A DNA stretch of 38,831 nucleotides from Clostridium sp. (GTDB lineage Bacteria; Bacillota; Clostridia; Clostridiales; Clostridiaceae): the NCBI RefSeq assembly GCF_017888565.1, contig NZ_JAGHFX010000016.1, positions 1 to 38,831 of the forward strand. Direction: 5' to 3'. Of this stretch, positions 15,984-25,661 are shown piece after piece. The notes under the pieces were generated by a model that was given only the letters and a program-made list of their open reading frames with translations, had not been told where the DNA came from and searched no databases. Within the stretch, counting starts at the first letter, position 1; every line of letters starts with the position of its first letter. Made by a program: the position numbers and the translations under genes.

Positions 15984-16565
15984 ATGAGTTTAGTTCCTAT
16001 GGTCGTAGAGCAAACTAGTAGAGGAGAAAGATCTTATGATATCTTCTCAAGGTTATTAAAAGATAGAATAATTATGTTAAGTGGAGAAATTAATGATACC
16101 ACTTCTAATTTAGTGGTATCACAGTTATTATTCTTAGAAAGTGAAGATCCTGATAAAGATATCCATCTTTACATAAATAGTCCAGGAGGATCAATAACTG
16201 CGGGTATGGCTATTTATGATACAATGCAATATATTAAGCCTGATGTATCTACTATATGTATAGGCATGGCAGCTTCAATGGGGTCATTTTTACTTTCATC
16301 TGGAGCAAAGGGAAAAAGGTTTGTATTACCAAATAGTGAAATTATGATTCATCAACCTTTAGGTGGTTTCCAAGGTCAAGCAACTGATTTTGATATACAC
16401 GCAAAGAGAATAATAAAGATTAAGGAATCATTAAATAGAATATTAAGTGAGAATACTAATCAGCCTCTAGAAAAAATAAAAGCAGATGTTGAGAGAGATT
16501 ACTTTATGACAGCAGAAGAAGCTATGAATTATGGGTTAGTAGATAAGGTAATTACGAAAAAATGA
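15984..16565 (+). CDS. clpP: ATP-dependent Clp protease proteolytic subunit ClpP
   Basis: 193-residue serine peptidase forming the tetradecameric barrel that degrades proteins fed by ClpX or ClpC. The catalytic triad is exact: S98 in GMAASMGS, H123 in IMIHQP and D172 in ERDYFM. The N-terminal loop [20 protein letters not shown] that docks the ATPase is intact. AGGAGGG site upstream. It is followed 51 bases later by clpX. I saw no clear CtsR or CIRCE operator in its promoter region. A weak promoter TTAGTT-N17-TATTAT may lie near 15920-15950. Confidence 0.98.
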   Translation: MSLVPMVVEQTSRGERSYDIFSRLLKDRIIMLSGEINDTTSNLVVSQLLFLESEDPDKDIHLYINSPGGSITAGMAIYDTMQYIKPDVSTICIGMAASMGSFLLSSGAKGKRFVLPNSEIMIHQPLGGFQGQATDFDIHAKRIIKIKESLNRILSENTNQPLEKIKADVERDYFMTAEEAMNYGLVDKVITKK

Positions 16566-16616
16566 TAAAGGTAAGAACTAAGTAAAGTTCTATCTTAATC
16601 TAAGCGAGGTGAATTT

Positions 16617-17912
16617 ATGGCTAAGTACGATGAGAAGAAACAACTTAAATGTTCTTTCTGTGGGAAGAATCAAGAACAAGTTAAAAGATTAATAGCTGGA
16701 CCAGGTGTATATATTTGTGATGAGTGTATAGATTTATGTTCAGAAATAATAGCGGATGAATTTGAGGACAGTATTGAATTAGATACAACAAGTGTTCCAA
16801 AACCAAATGAAATAAAAAATTATTTAGATCAATATGTAATTGGTCAAGAAAAAGCTAAAAAATCATTATCTGTTGCTGTCTATAATCACTACAAGAGAAT
16901 AAACTCTAATTTGATAGACGATGATATTGAATTACAAAAGAGTAATATACTTTTATTAGGACCTACGGGATCTGGTAAAACGCTTCTAGCTCAAACATTA
17001 GCAAAGTTTTTAAATGTTCCATTTGCTATAGCAGATGCAACAACATTAACAGAGGCAGGATACGTAGGAGAAGATGTTGAAAATATTCTATTAAAGTTAA
17101 TCCAGAATGCCGATTACGATATAGAAAGAGCAGAAAAAGGAATAATTTATATAGATGAAATAGATAAAATTGCAAGAAAATCTGAAAATCCTTCTATTAC
17201 TAGAGATGTTTCAGGAGAAGGTGTTCAGCAAGCATTATTAAAAATACTTGAAGGAACAACAGCTTCAGTACCGCCTCAAGGTGGTAGAAAACATCCACAT
17301 CAAGAGTTCTTACAAATAAATACTTCTAATATTTTATTTATTTGTGGTGGAGCATTTGATGGTGTAGATAAAATAATAGAAAAAAGAACTGAAAAGAGTT
17401 CTATAGGATTTGGTGCTAATATAACATCTAGACATACTAAAGATGTTGGTAAACTACTTAAAGATATAATGCCAAGTGATTTATTAAAATTTGGACTTAT
17501 ACCTGAATTTGTTGGTAGATTACCAGTTGTAGTAACCTTAGAATCATTAGATAATGATGCATTAGTGAATATATTAACTCAGCCTAAAAATGCTTTAGTT
17601 AAGCAATATAGAAAGCTTTTTGAGATTGATAATGTTGAACTAGATTTTACTGATGATGCATTAAAAGCAATAGCAAATGAAGCTATTGAAAGAAAAACTG
17701 GTGCTAGAGGTTTAAGATCAATAGTAGAAGAAATGATGACAGAAGTTATGTTTGATATTCCTTCTGACGAATCGATATCTAAAGTTATTATAAATGAAGA
17801 TTGTATAAAAGAAAAAAATAATCCGGAAATTGTTAAATTAGCTGAAGGTGAAGTACGACCTCAATTAAAAGCTAAGAAAACTAAGAAAAGAAAAGGCATA
17901 GAAACTGCATAA
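16617..17912 (+). CDS. clpX: ATP-dependent Clp protease unfoldase subunit ClpX
   Basis: 431 residues. AAA+ ring that unfolds tagged proteins and threads them into ClpP. The zinc-binding domain has C12, C15, C34 and C37. The Walker A motif GPTGSGKT is at 115-122. The pore loop GYVG is at 148-151, and Walker B reads IIYIDEID near 176-183. The sensor-2 region carries [13 protein letters not shown]. The C-terminus is Lys-rich (AKKTKKRKG). It is cotranscribed with clpP and ends at a strong terminator. Confidence 0.98.
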   Translation: MAKYDEKKQLKCSFCGKNQEQVKRLIAGPGVYICDECIDLCSEIIADEFEDSIELDTTSVPKPNEIKNYLDQYVIGQEKAKKSLSVAVYNHYKRINSNLIDDDIELQKSNILLLGPTGSGKTLLAQTLAKFLNVPFAIADATTLTEAGYVGEDVENILLKLIQNADYDIERAEKGIIYIDEIDKIARKSENPSITRDVSGEGVQQALLKILEGTTASVPPQGGRKHPHQEFLQINTSNILFICGGAFDGVDKIIEKRTEKSSIGFGANITSRHTKDVGKLLKDIMPSDLLKFGLIPEFVGRLPVVVTLESLDNDALVNILTQPKNALVKQYRKLFEIDNVELDFTDDALKAIANEAIERKTGARGLRSIVEEMMTEVMFDIPSDESISKVIINEDCIKEKNNPEIVKLAEGEVRPQLKAKKTKKRKGIETA

Positions 17913-17914
17913 TA

Positions 17915-17956
17915 AAAAAACATCTTATTGTTATATCTAACTATAAGATGTTTTTT
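17915..17956 (+). terminator. terminator of clpP-clpX
   Basis: 14-bp stem AAAAAACATCTTAT with its complement ending in T6, immediately after the clpX stop. Confidence 0.9.
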
Positions 17957-18065
17957 GTTTTTAAACATAAAAAATAAAATATTTTCAAGAAAAGTAATGG
18001 TAATTCCCCCTTTTTTTATGGAATATTAACCTTTAATTAAGTTAATAATATTGATATGACTAAAA

Positions 18066-18108
18066 GAAGGGAGGGAGCATTAACTTTTTAAAAGGTAATG
18101 CAAAATTT
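18066..18108 (+). promoter_or_regulatory. lonB translation initiation region with SD separated from the start by a hairpin
   Basis: The strong Shine-Dalgarno sequence GGGAGGG (18069-18075) lies 33 bases before the lonB ATG, much too far. The gap holds an inverted repeat, CATTA-A-CTTTT / AAAAG-G-TAATG (18078-18100). If it folds, the effective SD-to-start distance becomes about 10 bases. No usable start codon with normal spacing follows the SD. An ATT at 18079 is in frame but too close. Confidence 0.5.
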
Positions 18109-19797
18109 ATGACTGAAGTATTGGTGGTATTGCAAATAACGACTATGATAATATTTATTTATTATATGGTAAACAACAATAAAAGCCATAGTAATAATAA
18201 GGTTGTTATTGAGAGAGAAAATGTTAAGGAAATGGATAAGTTAAACAGAATGAGGAGCATTCAATTAACCCAACCGTTAACAGAGAAGAGTAGACCAACT
18301 AAGTTTGAAGAAATAATAGGGCAAGAAGATGGAATAAAAGCCTTAAAAGCTGCTTTATGTGGACCTAATCCACAGCATGTTATTATATATGGACCGCCAG
18401 GGGTGGGGAAGACTGCTGCTGCTAGGTTAGTATTAGAAGAGGCTAAGAAGGTGGAAAAATCTCCTTTTAAGAAAGATGCAAAATTTATAGAAATTGATGC
18501 AACGACAATAAGATTTGATGAAAGAGGAATAGCGGATCCTTTAATAGGTTCAGTACATGATCCAATTTATCAAGGGGCTGGCTCTCTAGGTGTTGCAGGA
18601 ATCCCCCAACCTAAACCGGGTGCTGTTACAAAGGCACATGGAGGAATGTTATTTATGGATGAAATAGGAGAATTGCATCCTATAGAACTAAATAAGTTAC
18701 TTAAAGTACTAGAAGATAGAAAAGTATTTTTGGATAGTTCATATTACAGTAGTGAAAATCCTAATATGCCAGATTATATAAAAGAAATATTTGATAATGG
18801 GCTGCCAGCAGATTTTAGGCTAATAGGAGCTACTACAAGAAGTCCAGAAGAAATAGTTCCTGCTATAAGATCAAGGTGTGTTGAAATATTCTTTAGATCC
18901 TTACATCCTGAGGAAATAAAGACAATAGCCAAAAACGCAGCTAATAAGGTTGGATTAGAAATAGATGATAAATGTTTAGATTTAATTTCAAAGTATTGTA
19001 CTAATGGAAGAGATGTTGTAAATTTAATACAGCTTTCTTCAGGAGTAGCAATAAATGAAAATAGAAGTGATATAAATATAGATGATATACAGTGGGTTGT
19101 AGAAAATGGAAATTATACTCAAATTCCTGATAAGAAAGTTAAGGATAAATCAGAAATAGGAGTAGTTAATGGATTAGCAGTACATGGAGCTAATATAGGT
19201 ATATTAATGGAGATAGAAGCAACAGCAAAGAAAGTTACGCACAGAATAGGAAATTTAAAGGTTACAGGTATTGTTGAGGAAGAAGAAATAAGTAGTAATA
19301 ATAGAAAAATAAGAAGAAAAAGTACAGCATACTCATCAATACAAAATGTTCTTACAGTTTTAAACAATATCTTTAATTTAGAGTGCGAAAATTATGATAT
19401 ACATATAAATATTCCTGGAGGGATGCCGGTTGATGGACCATCAGCAGGAATAGCAATTGCAACTGCTATATATAGTGCTATAAATAAAGTTAAGGTAAGT
19501 AATAAAGTTGCCATGACTGGGGAAATAAGTCTTTTGGGAGAAGTTAAGCCTATTGGAGGAGTAAATGCAAAAATAAATGCAGCAAAAAAGGCTGGAGCAA
19601 CAAAAGTAATTATACCAACTGAAAATTGGAAGGATAGTTTTAAAGATATAGAAGGGATAAAAGTTGTAGCTGTCAAAAGCTTAAATGAAGTTATAGAGGA
19701 ATCAATATTAAAAGATGTAATTGTTCAAGATATAGCTGTTGAGGATATAGTTGTTAACAACAATATAGATATATTATCAGCTAAAGGAGAGGAATAA
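18109..19797 (+). CDS. lonB: ATP-dependent protease LonB (sporulation-type, membrane-anchored)
   Basis: 562 residues. In Bacillus LonB is made in the forespore. A short N-terminal membrane helix (VLVVLQITTMIIFIYYMV) replaces the large N domain of LonA, as known for the family, which supports the ATG at 18109. The AAA+ core has Walker A GPPGVGKT (95-102) and Walker B GMLFMDEIGE. The C-terminal peptidase carries the Lon dyad S445 (DGPSAG) and K488 (GGVNAKINAAKKAG), 43 residues apart as in LonA. Regions such as ADPLIGSVHDPIYQGAG are nearly identical to the Bacillus protein. The last 25 residues are a variable tail. Confidence 0.95.
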   Translation: MTEVLVVLQITTMIIFIYYMVNNNKSHSNNKVVIERENVKEMDKLNRMRSIQLTQPLTEKSRPTKFEEIIGQEDGIKALKAALCGPNPQHVIIYGPPGVGKTAAARLVLEEAKKVEKSPFKKDAKFIEIDATTIRFDERGIADPLIGSVHDPIYQGAGSLGVAGIPQPKPGAVTKAHGGMLFMDEIGELHPIELNKLLKVLEDRKVFLDSSYYSSENPNMPDYIKEIFDNGLPADFRLIGATTRSPEEIVPAIRSRCVEIFFRSLHPEEIKTIAKNAANKVGLEIDDKCLDLISKYCTNGRDVVNLIQLSSGVAINENRSDINIDDIQWVVENGNYTQIPDKKVKDKSEIGVVNGLAVHGANIGILMEIEATAKKVTHRIGNLKVTGIVEEEEISSNNRKIRRKSTAYSSIQNVLTVLNNIFNLECENYDIHINIPGGMPVDGPSAGIAIATAIYSAINKVKVSNKVAMTGEISLLGEVKPIGGVNAKINAAKKAGATKVIIPTENWKDSFKDIEGIKVVAVKSLNEVIEESILKDVIVQDIAVEDIVVNNNIDILSAKGEE

Positions 19798-19878
19798 CAT
19801 TCTACATTTAGTAATCTAGAAAAATTTACATCAATAAAGTTATATTTATAGATAAAGATATATCCATAATTTTTAATG

Positions 19879-19901
19879 AGCTGTCGTAAGGCAGCTTTTT
19901 T
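19879..19901 (+). terminator. terminator after lonB
   Basis: Seven-bp stem AGCTGTC/GGCAGCT (one wobble) closed by a GTAA tetraloop, then TTTTTT. The remaining gene-free DNA between lonB and lonA (19902-20074) is AT-rich with nothing else recognisable. Confidence 0.85.
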
Positions 19902-20074
19902 GATTATAAGTCGAAGAGTATAAATTAGTTTAATAGTATTATTCATTACTAATATTGTCCATTGCTAAATTTCAAGTTTATATTATAATTATAATAATAA
20001 ATATAATATGATAATTAATATTATTTATTTTATATGAAAATTTAAGTATTATGTATTGTATAGATTAAAATAGA

Positions 20075-20103
20075 TTGAAAAATAATAATTTTATGTGTAT
20101 ACT
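20075..20103 (+). promoter_or_regulatory. sigma-A promoter of lonA
   Basis: -35 TTGAAA (20075-20080), 17-base spacer, -10 TATACT (20098-20103), 38 bases before the lonA ATG. Confidence 0.7.
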
Positions 20104-20141
20104 ATAAAAGTTACATAATAATGTAAGGAGGATGGGAATAA

Positions 20142-22472
20142 ATGAGTGAAAAATTAATGGCTCTACCTTTGATTCCTCTAAGGGGAATTAGTATTTTTCC
20201 TAATATGATAATACATTTTGATGTAGGAAGAGAAAAGTCTAAGGCAGCTATAGAAGCAGCGATGGAAAAGCAAACAGATATATTCTTAGCAACTCAAAAG
20301 GATTATGAAATAGAGGAACCAGAAATTGGTGATATTTATGATATAGGAACTATATGTAAGGTAAAACAAATAATAAAACTACCAAATGATGTAATAAGGG
20401 TTTTAGTCGAAGGATTAGATAGAGGAGAAATTAGAGAATTAGATTCAAGTGAAGAATATTTAAAAGTATCAGTAGAAAGAATAGAAGAACCTTCAAATGA
20501 AGAATATGAAAATATTGAAGCTTATATAAATTCTTTAAAAAAGAGTTTTAGTAAATATATTAAAGCTTCAGGAAATATAAGAAATAATGTTATATCTATA
20601 TTTGATACAATAGAGAATTATAGTGAACTTGTAGATATAGTTGCTTCATATGTAATTGTAGATGAAGATAAAAAACAAGAAATATTACAAGAAATTAATT
20701 GTATCAATAGAATAGAAAAGCTACTTGTTATATTAGAAAATGAAATAGATATAATAAATGTTGAAAAGAAAATAGGTAAGAAGCTTAAAGAAAGTGTTGA
20801 TAAATCTCAGCGTGAATATTATATAAGAGAGCAAATAAAAGTACTCCAAGAAGAAATTGGAGAAGATGATGAAGACAAAAAAGAGATATCTAAATATGAA
20901 GAAAGAATTAAGAAGGCTAAATTACCTAAGCATGTAAGAGAAAAAGCTGAAAGTGAACTTTCAAGGTTAAAATCAGCATCTGGTCAAGGTTCTGAAAGTA
21001 ATGTAATAAGAACTTATTTAGATTGGATACTTGATATACCTTGGAGTAAATCAACAAAGGATAATTTTGATGTAAAAGAAGCAGAAAAAATACTTGATAA
21101 TGAACATTATGGCCTAGAAGAAGTAAAAGAAAGAATAGTAGAATATTTAGCTGTAAAACAATATACAAATAATCTAAAAGGACCTATATTATGTTTAGTT
21201 GGGCCTCCTGGAGTAGGTAAGACATCAATAGCTAAATCAATTGCAAATGCAACTAATAGAAAGTATACAAGAATGTCTCTAGGAGGAGTTAGAGATGAAG
21301 CGGAAATTAGAGGTCATAGAAAGACTTATGTTGGGGCAATCCCAGGTAGATTAGCCTATGCCTTAAAGGAAGCTAAAGTTAATAACCCACTTATTTTATT
21401 AGATGAAATAGATAAGTTAGGATCAGATAATAGAGGTAATGTTGCAGATGCTCTTTTAGAAGTATTAGATAGTGAACAAAATAATACATTTAGAGATCAT
21501 TATCTAGAGTTAGATATGGATTTATCCAAAGTATTATTTATAACAACAGCTAATTCACTAGATACAATACCAGCGCCGCTATTAGATAGAATGGAGATTA
21601 TAGAAGTATCTGGATATACTTATGAAGAAAAATATCATATAGCTAAAGGTTATCTTATACCAAAATTATTAAAAGATCATAAGTTAACATCTGATCAATT
21701 TAAGATATCTGAAAGTTCTATAAAGGAAATAATAAACTCTTACACTAGAGAAGCTGGAGTAAGAAGTTTAGAAAGAGTTTTAGGAAAATTAATAAGAAAA
21801 TCTCTTACAGAAATGATAAAGAATGATAAGAAGTCAATATCAATATCTTCTAATAGAATTGAGAAATATTTAGGAAGCAAGATATATAGTTTTGATATAA
21901 AGGAAACAGAAGATAGAGTTGGGGTAGTAAAAGGTATGGCGTGGACTGCTGCTGGTGGAGATACGTTGCCAGTAGAATCTGTTACTATGAAAGGAACAGG
22001 TAAATTGGTGCTTACAGGACAGTTAGGTGATGTTATGCAAGAATCAGCTAAAATTGCATTTGGATTTGTAAGATCTAATGCAGTAAAATATGGTATAGAC
22101 GAAGAGTTCTATAAGAATACTGATATTCACATACATTTCCCAGAAGGTTCTATAAAGAAAGATGGCCCTTCTGCAGGAGTTACTATAATTACATCTATTA
22201 TTTCAGCATTGACTAATAAAAAGGTAAGAAGTAATGTTGCCATGACTGGAGAGGTTACCCTAACTGGTAGAGTACTTGCAATAGGTGGATTAAAGGAGAA
22301 ATCAATTGCTGCTTATAGAGCTGGAATTGATACTATAATAATACCAAGAGAAAATGAAAAAGATATAATTAAAATACCAAATACAGTAAAAAATAAGCTT
22401 GATATCATTACAGTTGATCATGTTAATGAAGTGTTAAATAAAGCTATAATTGGAGTTGATACTATTGATTAA
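20142..22472 (+). CDS. lon: ATP-dependent protease La, LonA
   Basis: 776 residues, full length. Cytoplasmic AAA+ serine protease degrading misfolded and regulatory proteins. The N domain begins [21 protein letters not shown] helical region follows, then Walker A GPPGVGKT (about 353-360) and Walker [11 protein letters not shown], then the peptidase domain with catalytic S677 (DGPSAG) and K720 ([14 protein letters not shown]). The ATG follows AAGGAGGA. The end overlaps the ysxC start by 8 bases, so the GTPase is translationally coupled to the protease. It has its own promoter and is therefore separable from lonB. Confidence 0.97.
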   Translation: MSEKLMALPLIPLRGISIFPNMIIHFDVGREKSKAAIEAAMEKQTDIFLATQKDYEIEEPEIGDIYDIGTICKVKQIIKLPNDVIRVLVEGLDRGEIRELDSSEEYLKVSVERIEEPSNEEYENIEAYINSLKKSFSKYIKASGNIRNNVISIFDTIENYSELVDIVASYVIVDEDKKQEILQEINCINRIEKLLVILENEIDIINVEKKIGKKLKESVDKSQREYYIREQIKVLQEEIGEDDEDKKEISKYEERIKKAKLPKHVREKAESELSRLKSASGQGSESNVIRTYLDWILDIPWSKSTKDNFDVKEAEKILDNEHYGLEEVKERIVEYLAVKQYTNNLKGPILCLVGPPGVGKTSIAKSIANATNRKYTRMSLGGVRDEAEIRGHRKTYVGAIPGRLAYALKEAKVNNPLILLDEIDKLGSDNRGNVADALLEVLDSEQNNTFRDHYLELDMDLSKVLFITTANSLDTIPAPLLDRMEIIEVSGYTYEEKYHIAKGYLIPKLLKDHKLTSDQFKISESSIKEIINSYTREAGVRSLERVLGKLIRKSLTEMIKNDKKSISISSNRIEKYLGSKIYSFDIKETEDRVGVVKGMAWTAAGGDTLPVESVTMKGTGKLVLTGQLGDVMQESAKIAFGFVRSNAVKYGIDEEFYKNTDIHIHFPEGSIKKDGPSAGVTIITSIISALTNKKVRSNVAMTGEVTLTGRVLAIGGLKEKSIAAYRAGIDTIIIPRENEKDIIKIPNTVKNKLDIITVDHVNEVLNKAIIGVDTID

Positions 22473-23070
22473 AATTAAAAATTCAGATTTTGTTATATCT
22501 GCAGTTAAAAAAGAGCAATATCCAATAACTGGACTGCCAGAAATAGCCTTTGTGGGACGTTCTAATGTTGGTAAAAGTTCTATAATAAATGCTTTGACTA
22601 ATAGGAAAAAGCTTGCAAAAGTTAGTCAAACACCAGGAAAAACAAGATTAATTAATTTCTTTATAATAAATGGAGATGAATTTTATCTAGTTGACTTGCC
22701 TGGATACGGATATGCTAAAGTATCTAAAACTGAAAAAGCAAGTTGGGGAAAAACTATAGAAACTTATTTAAATGGAAGACAAGAATTAAAAAGGGTAGTA
22801 CTTTTAGTAGATTCTAGGCATAAGCCTACAGCTGATGATATACAAATGCATGAATGGATTAAGTTTTATGGGTATGATGAGGTAGTTATAGCAACTAAAA
22901 GTGATAAGCTGTCTAATAATGAATTAAGAAAAAGTGAAAAAGTAATTAGAGAAGCGTTAAATTTAGAAAAGGAAGATAAACTATATTTCTTTTCTTCAGT
23001 TAATAAAAAAGGAAAAGATGAATTAATAGATACCCTTTTTGGGCCTATAGTTCAGAATATAGAAGAATAA
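22465..23070 (+). CDS. ysxC: ribosome-biogenesis GTP-binding protein YsxC/EngB
   Basis: 201 residues from the TTG at 22465. In-frame TTGs at 22450 and 22456 lie before or within the GGAG site (22452-22455), and homologues begin at the equivalent [20 protein letters not shown]. It is a TRAFAC GTPase needed for late 50S assembly. G1 [10 protein letters not shown]2 with the conserved [11 protein letters not shown]3 DLPGYG, G4 TKSD and G5 [11 protein letters not shown] are all present. The overlap with lonA and the downstream terminator define a lonA-ysxC unit, an arrangement shared with Bacillus. Confidence 0.95.
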   Translation: MIKIKNSDFVISAVKKEQYPITGLPEIAFVGRSNVGKSSIINALTNRKKLAKVSQTPGKTRLINFFIINGDEFYLVDLPGYGYAKVSKTEKASWGKTIETYLNGRQELKRVVLLVDSRHKPTADDIQMHEWIKFYGYDEVVIATKSDKLSNNELRKSEKVIREALNLEKEDKLYFFSSVNKKGKDELIDTLFGPIVQNIEE

Positions 23071-23075
23071 TATAT

Positions 23076-23112
23076 AAAGGAACTTATAATAAATACTATA
23101 AGTTCCTTTTTT
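23076..23112 (+). terminator. terminator of lonA-ysxC
   Basis: 13-bp stem AAAGGAACTTATA with its complement and a T6 run. Confidence 0.95.
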
Positions 23113-23220
23113 ATTTATAAAAATTTAAAATATTACAATAAAAAACAGTGGCAATTATTATTCGAGAGAATAGTATATACTATAAAACAAAAAAACAAAA
23201 ACCCTAAGGAGGAGTAAGTT

Positions 23221-23580
23221 ATGGAAATGAATGAAATTCTAAATGGTTTAAATTCATGTGGTTGTAGTGATAATATTGCACCCCAATGTTCAAACCAAGG
23301 ACCATTTAATAATGTAGGATGTGGTTCTGGATTTGGAAGTTGGATATGGATACTATTAATACTATTCTATAGTGGAGGATTCGGCGGCGGAAATAATAAT
23401 AGATGTTGCTGCAAGAAAGAACGTAAACGTGATTGTTGCTGTGAAGGATATGGCGGCGGATATGGTGGAGCTGGAAACTGCTCATCTTATCTATTCTTAT
23501 TAGTAATTCTATTCCTTTGCAACGGTTGCTCAGGATTCGGTAACTGTGGAAACGGAAATATATTTGGCGGATTATGCTAA
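23221..23580 (+). CDS. Gly/Cys-rich small protein, probable spore-surface component
   Basis: 119 residues, with 19 Cys and over 30 Gly. Cys clusters (CGCSD, NRCCCKKERKRDCCCEG) and Gly runs (SGGFGGGNNN, YGGGYGGAG) alternate with two hydrophobic segments (WIWILLILFY and YLFLLVILFLC). The C-terminus is GNGNIFGGLC. Similar clostridial proteins are often labelled chorion-class high-cysteine proteins, without functional proof. The composition suits disulfide cross-linked spore coat or exosporium. AGGAGGAG site. Upstream there is a perfect ATAGTAT/ATACTAT palindrome (23170-23183), but no sporulation promoter I can assign. A related gene follows. Confidence 0.75.
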   Translation: MEMNEILNGLNSCGCSDNIAPQCSNQGPFNNVGCGSGFGSWIWILLILFYSGGFGGGNNNRCCCKKERKRDCCCEGYGGGYGGAGNCSSYLFLLVILFLCNGCSGFGNCGNGNIFGGLC

Positions 23581-23605
23581 TTTAAATTAGAGAGGAGAGA
23601 TAGTT

Positions 23606-23848
23606 ATGTCAAAGAAACATTCCCATAAAAGAGATTATGATGATTGCTGCTGTGAGCCAATGCCATGTTGTGGAACTGGAAATATATTTGGGGGAATGAA
23701 TAGTTGTATTACACCTATTATATTCTTATTGATTGCATGTGGATCAGGTCTTTTAAATAATAACTGTTCAGTTTTAATAATTTTATTATTCTTACTATGT
23801 GGAGGCTGTTTAGGAAGCTTATTTGGCGGAGACGGTTGCTGCTATTAG
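23606..23848 (+). CDS. Cys-rich small membrane-like protein, paralogue in the same cluster
   Basis: 80 residues. It has a basic His/Lys N-terminus (MSKKHSHKRDYDD), the Cys clusters CCCEPMPCCG, the motif GNIFGG shared with the preceding protein, two hydrophobic segments (ITPIIFLLIACGSGLL and VLIILLFLLCGGCLG) and a CCY end. It lies 25 bases downstream of the first gene with an AGAGGAGAG site, so both are one transcript. The probable role is a spore-surface or disulfide-linked structural protein. The gene is followed by a GC-rich hairpin without a T-tract. Confidence 0.72.
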   Translation: MSKKHSHKRDYDDCCCEPMPCCGTGNIFGGMNSCITPIIFLLIACGSGLLNNNCSVLIILLFLLCGGCLGSLFGGDGCCY

Positions 23849-23858
23849 TGTAGAGGAT

Positions 23859-23875
23859 GGAGGGCTTAGCCCTCC
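23859..23875 (+). other. perfect GC hairpin followed by an A-tract
   Basis: GGAGGGC-TTA-GCCCTCC is an exact 7-bp stem but is followed by A8, not T, so it is not a normal terminator on this strand. It buries a GGAGGG sequence. It may stabilise the upstream mRNA 3' end. Confidence 0.5.
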
Positions 23876-23956
23876 AAAAAAATGCCTAAAATTATAAACA
23901 TATTTGAATTTTTTACATATAATAAAGCAACAGAAATATAAATAGGAGGAACCTAA

Positions 23957-24517
23957 ATGTCAAAAAAGAGACATAGACATAAAGGGGATAGAAAGATTAA
24001 TGAAGGCGCCGGTAATAGAATAAATAATAATGCTCCATTTGGTATAAACCCCGCCCAACTCATGAGTATGCTTGGTGGTAATATAGATATGGGTCAAATT
24101 GGAAATATGCTTTCATCTATGAAGATGGATGGGTTAGATTTAAATAACTTTAATTTAGGTCAGTCTGGAAATAATCAACAAAGTAGAAATAGTATGAATA
24201 ATGGAAGTGGATTTGATTTAGGAGCTTTGCAAGGTATGATGAATAATTTAGGTATGGGAAGCTTTAACTTAGGGAATAATAACACTTCATTAAATAACAC
24301 TCCAAGTTTCACTTCTAGCAATGATAAAGAGTTGGATATTAATGATAAAGATGTGGATATGACTGATAGAAATAGTGACAGTTTTGATGATGATTTACTA
24401 GATGATGATGAGAACATACAAATGTTAATAGCTATAAAAAGTATAGTTGATTCAAAAAAAGCTAATTTTATAGATAAGATTATAGAAGCTTATCATAATG
24501 GGTATTTTAAAGAATAA
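23957..24517 (+). CDS. Asn/Gly/Met-rich low-complexity protein, likely spore-associated
   Basis: 186 residues. The start MSKKRHRHKGDRK resembles that of the previous gene. A long middle region is rich in Asn, Gly, Met, Leu and Ser, with FGINPAQLMSMLGGN and repeated NLG/NLGN units. An acidic Asp/Ser stretch follows (about 128-152). The end is a compact helical domain, IQMLIAIKSIVDSKKANFID then KIIEAYHNGYFKE, the only part that looks folded. AGGAGGA site. I do not recognise the family. Position and N-terminal similarity link it to the coat-like cluster. Confidence 0.7.
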   Translation: MSKKRHRHKGDRKINEGAGNRINNNAPFGINPAQLMSMLGGNIDMGQIGNMLSSMKMDGLDLNNFNLGQSGNNQQSRNSMNNGSGFDLGALQGMMNNLGMGSFNLGNNNTSLNNTPSFTSSNDKELDINDKDVDMTDRNSDSFDDDLLDDDENIQMLIAIKSIVDSKKANFIDKIIEAYHNGYFKE

Positions 24518-24558
24518 TAAAAATTTAGAAAGTTATTAAAGAAGTGTATAAAAAGATA

Positions 24559-24678
24559 AGTAGATGTAAATAATATTATTGTACCGGAGAAGTATTCTCC
24601 TATAGCAAGCGATGAGAAATCTTCGTTTAAGCTAAAACCCCCCCATCCCCCTTTTAAGGCCGCTTATAGCGGCCTTTT
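24559..24678 (+). ncRNA. candidate C-rich small RNA or processed 3'UTR RNA
   Basis: Between the low-complexity gene and the terminator lie a GGAGAA-GTA-TTCTCC hairpin (24586-24600) and a second longer hairpin with outer TAGC/GCTA and inner AAGCGA/TCGTTT arms (24603-24634). These are followed by an unpaired stretch with C7 and C5 runs (24635-24651), then a strong terminator. A weak promoter TTAGAA-N16-TATAAA sits at 24525-24552. Exposed C runs before a terminator are typical of Gram-positive sRNAs that block ribosome-binding sites. It could equally be a 3'UTR. Confidence 0.4.
24656..24678 (+). terminator. GC-rich terminator
   Basis: AAGGCCGCT-TAT-AGCGGCCTT stem followed by TTTTAATTTT. It also lies just past the stop of the convergent gene at 24683 and may serve both directions. 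Confidence 0.9.
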
Positions 24679-24682
24679 AATT

Positions 24683-25612
24683 TTATACTTTCTTTATTGA
24701 AGATATTTTAAGTGAACCATATCCATCATCTTCTACTGTTAAATATAATAATAGCTCTTTAGCAGGAGAGGAATCATTTGTATTTTTTACAGATTCAAAT
24801 GATAATGTCCAATTTACTCCTAATATATTTCCATTTGAATCCCATTTAAAATCTGAAAAATAGCCGTTTTGGAAGGAATATCTTGTATTATCTTTATCTA
24901 ATCCCCATAATATTGCAAGTTCAGTACTATCTATATTAGAAGTGAAAATGTTAGGCGCTTCGGATAATTCGTAAGGAGCTTCAATCACATCTATAAATCC
25001 TTGAATGGCAGATAATCCAGGAACTTTTATTTTTGAAAATGTTATATCTTTTATGTCATTGCCTAAGAAGAGAGAACCTTTTGTAGAGCCATCACCTTTG
25101 CTTGAAGAAAGAGAGAGCAGTTTAGGAGTTTTGTTATTATTAGAATCAAGTATCCCAATTATATTATCTGTGGAAACAAATGTATTTACAAATTTAGAAC
25201 CATTCCATGAAAAAACATAGTTTACAGGAGATTTATCTTTGGATAGTTGTACAACGATTTCTGGAATGTTATTTCTAGATAAATCTATAACATTCACTTT
25301 AATGGGCCATTTTATAAGTGAATCTCCAAGTAAATTAGATCCATCCATATTAACAAGTGAATAAGTTTTATCTTTACTTTTTATATTTAATATGTAGCTA
25401 TTATTTTCTTTGGATATTTCAATCTTATCATTTTCGCCGTCTCCATCTAAATCAAAATCAGTATAGTTTTTTGAAGTAATAGGAGTAAATGTTTCTATAG
25501 AATTATTATTAGTAAGAAAAAAATAAGTCGATAATACAACTACAAAAAGTATAAGAAAATTTATTACATAAGAGAGTGCAACATTCTTTTTAATAATTAT
25601 AAATCTTGCCAT
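24683..25612 (-). CDS. membrane-anchored exported protein with EF-hand-like DxDxDG loop
   Basis: 309 residues. One N-terminal membrane anchor (LSYVINFLILFVVVLSTYFF) is followed by an extracytoplasmic domain. That domain opens with FDLDGDGENDKIEI, a calcium-binding FG-GAP/VCBS-type loop, then shows repeated beta-strand blades (LSRNNIPEIVVQLS, PVNYVFSWNGSKF, DSNNNKTPKLLSL) resembling an integrin-like propeller. The C-terminus, LYLTVEDDGYGSLKISSIKK, is beta-rich. Function unknown. It has its own GAGG-type site and lies downstream of perR, with a terminator between, so it is a separate unit. Confidence 0.7.
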   Translation of the reverse strand: MARFIIIKKNVALSYVINFLILFVVVLSTYFFLTNNNSIETFTPITSKNYTDFDLDGDGENDKIEISKENNSYILNIKSKDKTYSLVNMDGSNLLGDSLIKWPIKVNVIDLSRNNIPEIVVQLSKDKSPVNYVFSWNGSKFVNTFVSTDNIIGILDSNNNKTPKLLSLSSSKGDGSTKGSLFLGNDIKDITFSKIKVPGLSAIQGFIDVIEAPYELSEAPNIFTSNIDSTELAILWGLDKDNTRYSFQNGYFSDFKWDSNGNILGVNWTLSFESVKNTNDSSPAKELLLYLTVEDDGYGSLKISSIKKV

Positions 25613-25661
25613 ATAATCACCTCAATTTATTATATGAGGCTTAGTAGTGATTAATACAAAA

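Noticed and set aside
19119..19676. Minus-strand frames inside lonB
   Set aside because: Antisense shadows of a strongly conserved gene; composition is the complement of the Lon peptidase region.
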